NCBI GenBank assembly: GCA_030637845.1
Contig: DAOWFT010000120.1
Location: forward strand, 1-8,210
DNA length: 8,210 nt
DNA from: Thalassospiraceae bacterium
Lineage (GTDB): Bacteria > Pseudomonadota > Alphaproteobacteria > Rhodospirillales > Magnetovibrionaceae
Direction of reading: 5' to 3'
Shown: piece by piece, positions 6,533-8,210 of the stretch
Layout: every line of letters begins with the position of its first letter
Numbering within the stretch: position 1 is the first letter of the stretch
Position numbers and translations under genes: made by a program
The notes under the pieces: model-generated
What the model was told of the DNA's origin: nothing
Seen by the model: the letters and a program-made list of their open reading frames with translations, nothing else
The model's database searches: none

Positions 6533-7213
6533 ATGAAAAACAACCCCAAACACACCACTTCGGTTGAAGCCGAGACCTGGGTATTTGATTTGGACAATAC
6601 CCTTTATTCCGGCGTTCACGGGCTGTTTGACCAGATAGATGCACGCATGCAGACGTATGTGTCCGAATTTCTCGGCTTAGCGCCTGATGAAGCCCGGATA
6701 GTACAAAAAAAATATTTCCGCGAATACGGCACAACGCTCAGGGGGATGATGTCAAAACACGGAATGGAGGCAGGGCCGTTTCTTGAATACGTTCATGATA
6801 TTGATGTTTCACTAATTCCCGAAGACGCTACCCTTGATAGCGCTTTGCAAAAAATCGCTGGGCAAAAAATTATTTTCACCAATGCCAGCCGCGAACACGC
6901 TGAGCGCGTTCTTGCCCGGTTAGGGGTGGCCCATCACTTTGCCGGAATTTTTGATATCAGGGACGGCGGGTTTGTACCCAAACCCGACCCGGCAAAATAC
7001 CATGAACTGGCCAAGGTTTTCGATTTTGATCCGAAAAAGGCAATAATGGTCGAAGACATCGCCCGCAACCTTCAGCCCGCCAAGGAAATGGGCATGGCGA
7101 CCCTGTGGGTGCGAACCCAAACCGATTGCGATGTATGTCAGGAAGAGCCGACTGGTAACCATGTGGATTATGAAACCGATAATCTGGTGTCATGGCTATC
7201 TAAGCTTGCTTAA
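6533..7213 (+). CDS. Pyrimidine 5'-nucleotidase, HAD superfamily
   Basis: The product is a cytoplasmic Mg-dependent phosphatase expected to remove phosphate from pyrimidine nucleoside monophosphates such as UMP and CMP (SSM1/Sdt1-like family). From ATG 6533 it has 226 residues. HAD motif I is VFDLDNTLY (17-25, nucleophile Asp19, Asp21), motif II is FTNAS (115-119), the motif III Lys is in PKPDP (149-153, Lys150), and motif IV is VEDIARNL (173-180). The helical cap between motifs I and II (about 26-105) includes the GTTLRGM stretch typical of this family. The frame is open upstream to GTG 6464, with further candidates GTG 6476 and ATG 6509. I chose 6533 because homologues have only a short tail before motif I, and TATAAT at 6521-6526 would lie inside the coding region for longer versions. 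Genes of this family often sit beside dapD in related bacteria, as I recall. The exact substrate is not certain. Confidence 0.87.
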   Translation: MKNNPKHTTSVEAETWVFDLDNTLYSGVHGLFDQIDARMQTYVSEFLGLAPDEARIVQKKYFREYGTTLRGMMSKHGMEAGPFLEYVHDIDVSLIPEDATLDSALQKIAGQKIIFTNASREHAERVLARLGVAHHFAGIFDIRDGGFVPKPDPAKYHELAKVFDFDPKKAIMVEDIARNLQPAKEMGMATLWVRTQTDCDVCQEEPTGNHVDYETDNLVSWLSKLA

Positions 7214-7254
7214 TCCTGGCCTAATCCTTGCCTAATCCTGGCCTAATTCTGGCC
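7211..7254 (+). repeat. Four-copy 11-bp tandem array starting at the nucleotidase stop codon
   Basis: TAATCCTGGCC is repeated four times without gaps: 7211-7221, 7222-7232 (TAATCCTTGCC), 7233-7243 (exact) and 7244-7254 (TAATTCTGGCC). The first TAA is the nucleotidase stop. Because the period is 11, TAA falls in all three plus-strand frames. The rest of the 124-bp gap before dapD (7255-7337) contains more loosely related CTGG-rich sequence around 7269-7290 and no convincing -35/-10 pair. The period is close to one DNA helical turn, so a regulator-binding array is possible, as is simple slippage. Confidence 0.9.
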
Positions 7255-7337
7255 TAGCCAAGGCGGATGCTGGACTTGAGGCTGGGGCTGGATTATTGTG
7301 CCGACAACATTAAACCAAGGAAAAAGACCTAAAACAA

Positions 7338-8186
7338 ATGAGCACCACTGATCTTGAGACTGTCGTAAATGCCGCCTGGGAAGACCTTTCGGCCATAAAC
7401 ATTAAAACCACCGGCGATGTTCGCGATGCGGTGGAAAAAACCATCAATTTGCTTGATGGCGGTGAAATTCGTGTTGCCGAACGAATTTCCCGCGGCAAAT
7501 GGAAAGTCAACGAATGGGTAAAAAAGGCGGTCCTTCTTTCCTTTCGTCTAAACGACATGGCGCCAATTTCCGGCGGCCCGGGTGGGGCAGAATGGTTTGA
7601 CAAGGTGCCATCAAAATTCCAAGGCTGGTCTGAGTCCAACTGGCGCGAAGCCGGGATTCGTGCGGTGCCAAACTGCATTGCACGGCGTGGTGCCTATATT
7701 GCACCGGGCGTTGTTTTAATGCCTTCGTTTGTAAATATCGGTGCCTATGTTGATAGCGGCACCATGGTTGATGGCTGGGCCACCGTTGGTTCATGCGCGC
7801 AAATCGGCAAAAACGTCCATATTTCAGGTGGCGCCGGAATTGGCGGCGTGCTGGAGCCATTACAGGCCAGCCCGACCATTATCGAAGACGATTGCTTTAT
7901 CGGCGCCCGGGCCGAAGTTGCCGAAGGCGTAATAGTCGAAGAAGGCTCGGTTCTGGGAATGGGCGTTTATATTTCCGCCTCGACCAAGGTTGTCGATCGG
8001 GCGACTGGTGAGATTTATTTTGGTCGGGTTCCGGCCTATTCGGTTGTGGTGGCCGGCTCCATGCCATCGGCCAAGGTAATGCCCGATGGCCAGCCTTCGC
8101 CTAGCCTGTACTGCGCGGTAATCGTAAAACGGGTTGATGAAAAAACCCGGGCCAAGACTTCCATTAATGAGTTGTTGCGCGACTGA
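7338..8186 (+). CDS. dapD: 2,3,4,5-tetrahydropyridine-2,6-dicarboxylate N-succinyltransferase
   Basis: DapD transfers succinyl from succinyl-CoA to tetrahydrodipicolinate in the succinylase branch of the lysine/meso-diaminopimelate pathway, so it feeds both lysine and peptidoglycan synthesis. The 282-residue length fits the family (E. coli 274). An N-terminal helical domain (about 1-100) includes NLLDGGEIRVAE (37-48) and KWKVNEWVKKAVLLSFR (54-70). A left-handed beta helix of hexapeptide repeats (about 105-245) contains the diagnostic VNIGAYVDSGTMVDGWATV (132-150), GSCAQIGKNVHISGGAGIGG (151-170), VLEPLQASPTIIED (171-184) and FIGARAEVAEG (187-197). The start ATG 7338 gives the normal N-terminus. 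The nearest Shine-Dalgarno-like run, AAGGA at 7317-7321, is unusually far (16 nt), so initiation may be weak or the leader folded. The window ends just after the gene, so whether dapE follows is unknown. Confidence 0.96.
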   Translation: MSTTDLETVVNAAWEDLSAINIKTTGDVRDAVEKTINLLDGGEIRVAERISRGKWKVNEWVKKAVLLSFRLNDMAPISGGPGGAEWFDKVPSKFQGWSESNWREAGIRAVPNCIARRGAYIAPGVVLMPSFVNIGAYVDSGTMVDGWATVGSCAQIGKNVHISGGAGIGGVLEPLQASPTIIEDDCFIGARAEVAEGVIVEEGSVLGMGVYISASTKVVDRATGEIYFGRVPAYSVVVAGSMPSAKVMPDGQPSPSLYCAVIVKRVDEKTRAKTSINELLRD

Positions 8187-8210
8187 TCGCGCACGGAACA
8201 AATTGCGCGA
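8176..8210 (+). promoter_or_regulatory. Alternating inverted arms (competing hairpins) at the dapD 3' end
   Basis: TGCGCGA (8176-8182), TCGCGCA (8187-8193) and TGCGCGA (8204-8210) alternate in orientation. The middle arm pairs perfectly with either neighbour. The first hairpin has a 7-bp stem with the 4-nt loop CTGA carrying the dapD stop codon; the second has a 10-nt loop. No T-run follows within the window, so a classical intrinsic terminator is not shown. The second structure reaches the window edge and may continue. A processing signal, attenuator or DNA-binding palindrome are alternatives. Confidence 0.5.

Noticed and set aside
7211..7254. CRISPR array
   Set aside because: Units are 11 bp and directly abutting, with no spacers and no cas genes nearby.
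7507..7860. 117-residue ORF antisense to dapD
   Set aside because: Composition is Arg/His-rich shadow sequence with no recognisable motif, opposite strongly conserved DapD.
3710..8186. A functional c-di-GMP/pGpG salvage module joining the EAL protein and the nucleotidase
   Set aside because: The genes are divergent, the HAD family acts on pyrimidine monophosphates rather than guanine dinucleotides, and nothing in the sequence ties them beyond proximity.

Overview
The window is a compact chromosomal housekeeping region from an alphaproteobacterium, most likely of the Rhodospirillales type. The evidence is the gene order rpmH-rnpA-yidD-yidC-yihA(engB)-argB on the plus strand, followed by pyrimidine 5'-nucleotidase and dapD. 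Supporting details are the alphaproteobacterial form of L34, a YidC with Lys where E. coli has the groove Arg, and the succinylase-type dapD. Assignment below order level is not possible from the sequence alone. Base composition looks even across the window, and I see no tRNA, rRNA, insertion sequence, phage gene or CRISPR array.

Layout. Positions 1-163 (minus) hold the N-terminal end of a probable TVP38/TMEM64 (VTT-domain) membrane protein, cut by the window edge and divergent from rpmH. A good sigma-70-like promoter at 282-310 precedes rpmH (342-476, GTG start). It probably drives a tightly packed operon: rnpA (496-894), yidD (891-1181, ATGA overlap), yidC (1190-2941), yihA (2975-3658) and argB (3710-4630). 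These join ribosome and RNase P assembly, membrane protein insertion, a ribosome-assembly GTPase and the second step of arginine synthesis. A convergent gene (4639-6354, minus) ends 8 bp from argB. It encodes a PAS / degenerate GGDEF / EAL protein resembling the c-di-GMP-binding TipF class. A short divergent control region (6355-6532) separates it from a HAD pyrimidine 5'-nucleotidase (6533-7213), which appears to have a leaderless start. An 11-bp tandem repeat array begins at that gene's stop codon. dapD (lysine and peptidoglycan precursor synthesis, 7338-8186) closes the window with overlapping hairpins at its stop codon.

I found no undescribed multi-gene system. The most unusual signals are small. 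Several short perfect or near-perfect tandem duplications (11, 12, 12 and 21 bp) lie at gene ends or in linkers; one sits on the two convergent stop codons and another is a four-copy array with a helical-turn-like period. The nucleotidase gene has a -10 box that predicts transcription starting on its ATG. At the end of dapD, three alternating inverted arms could form mutually exclusive hairpins.
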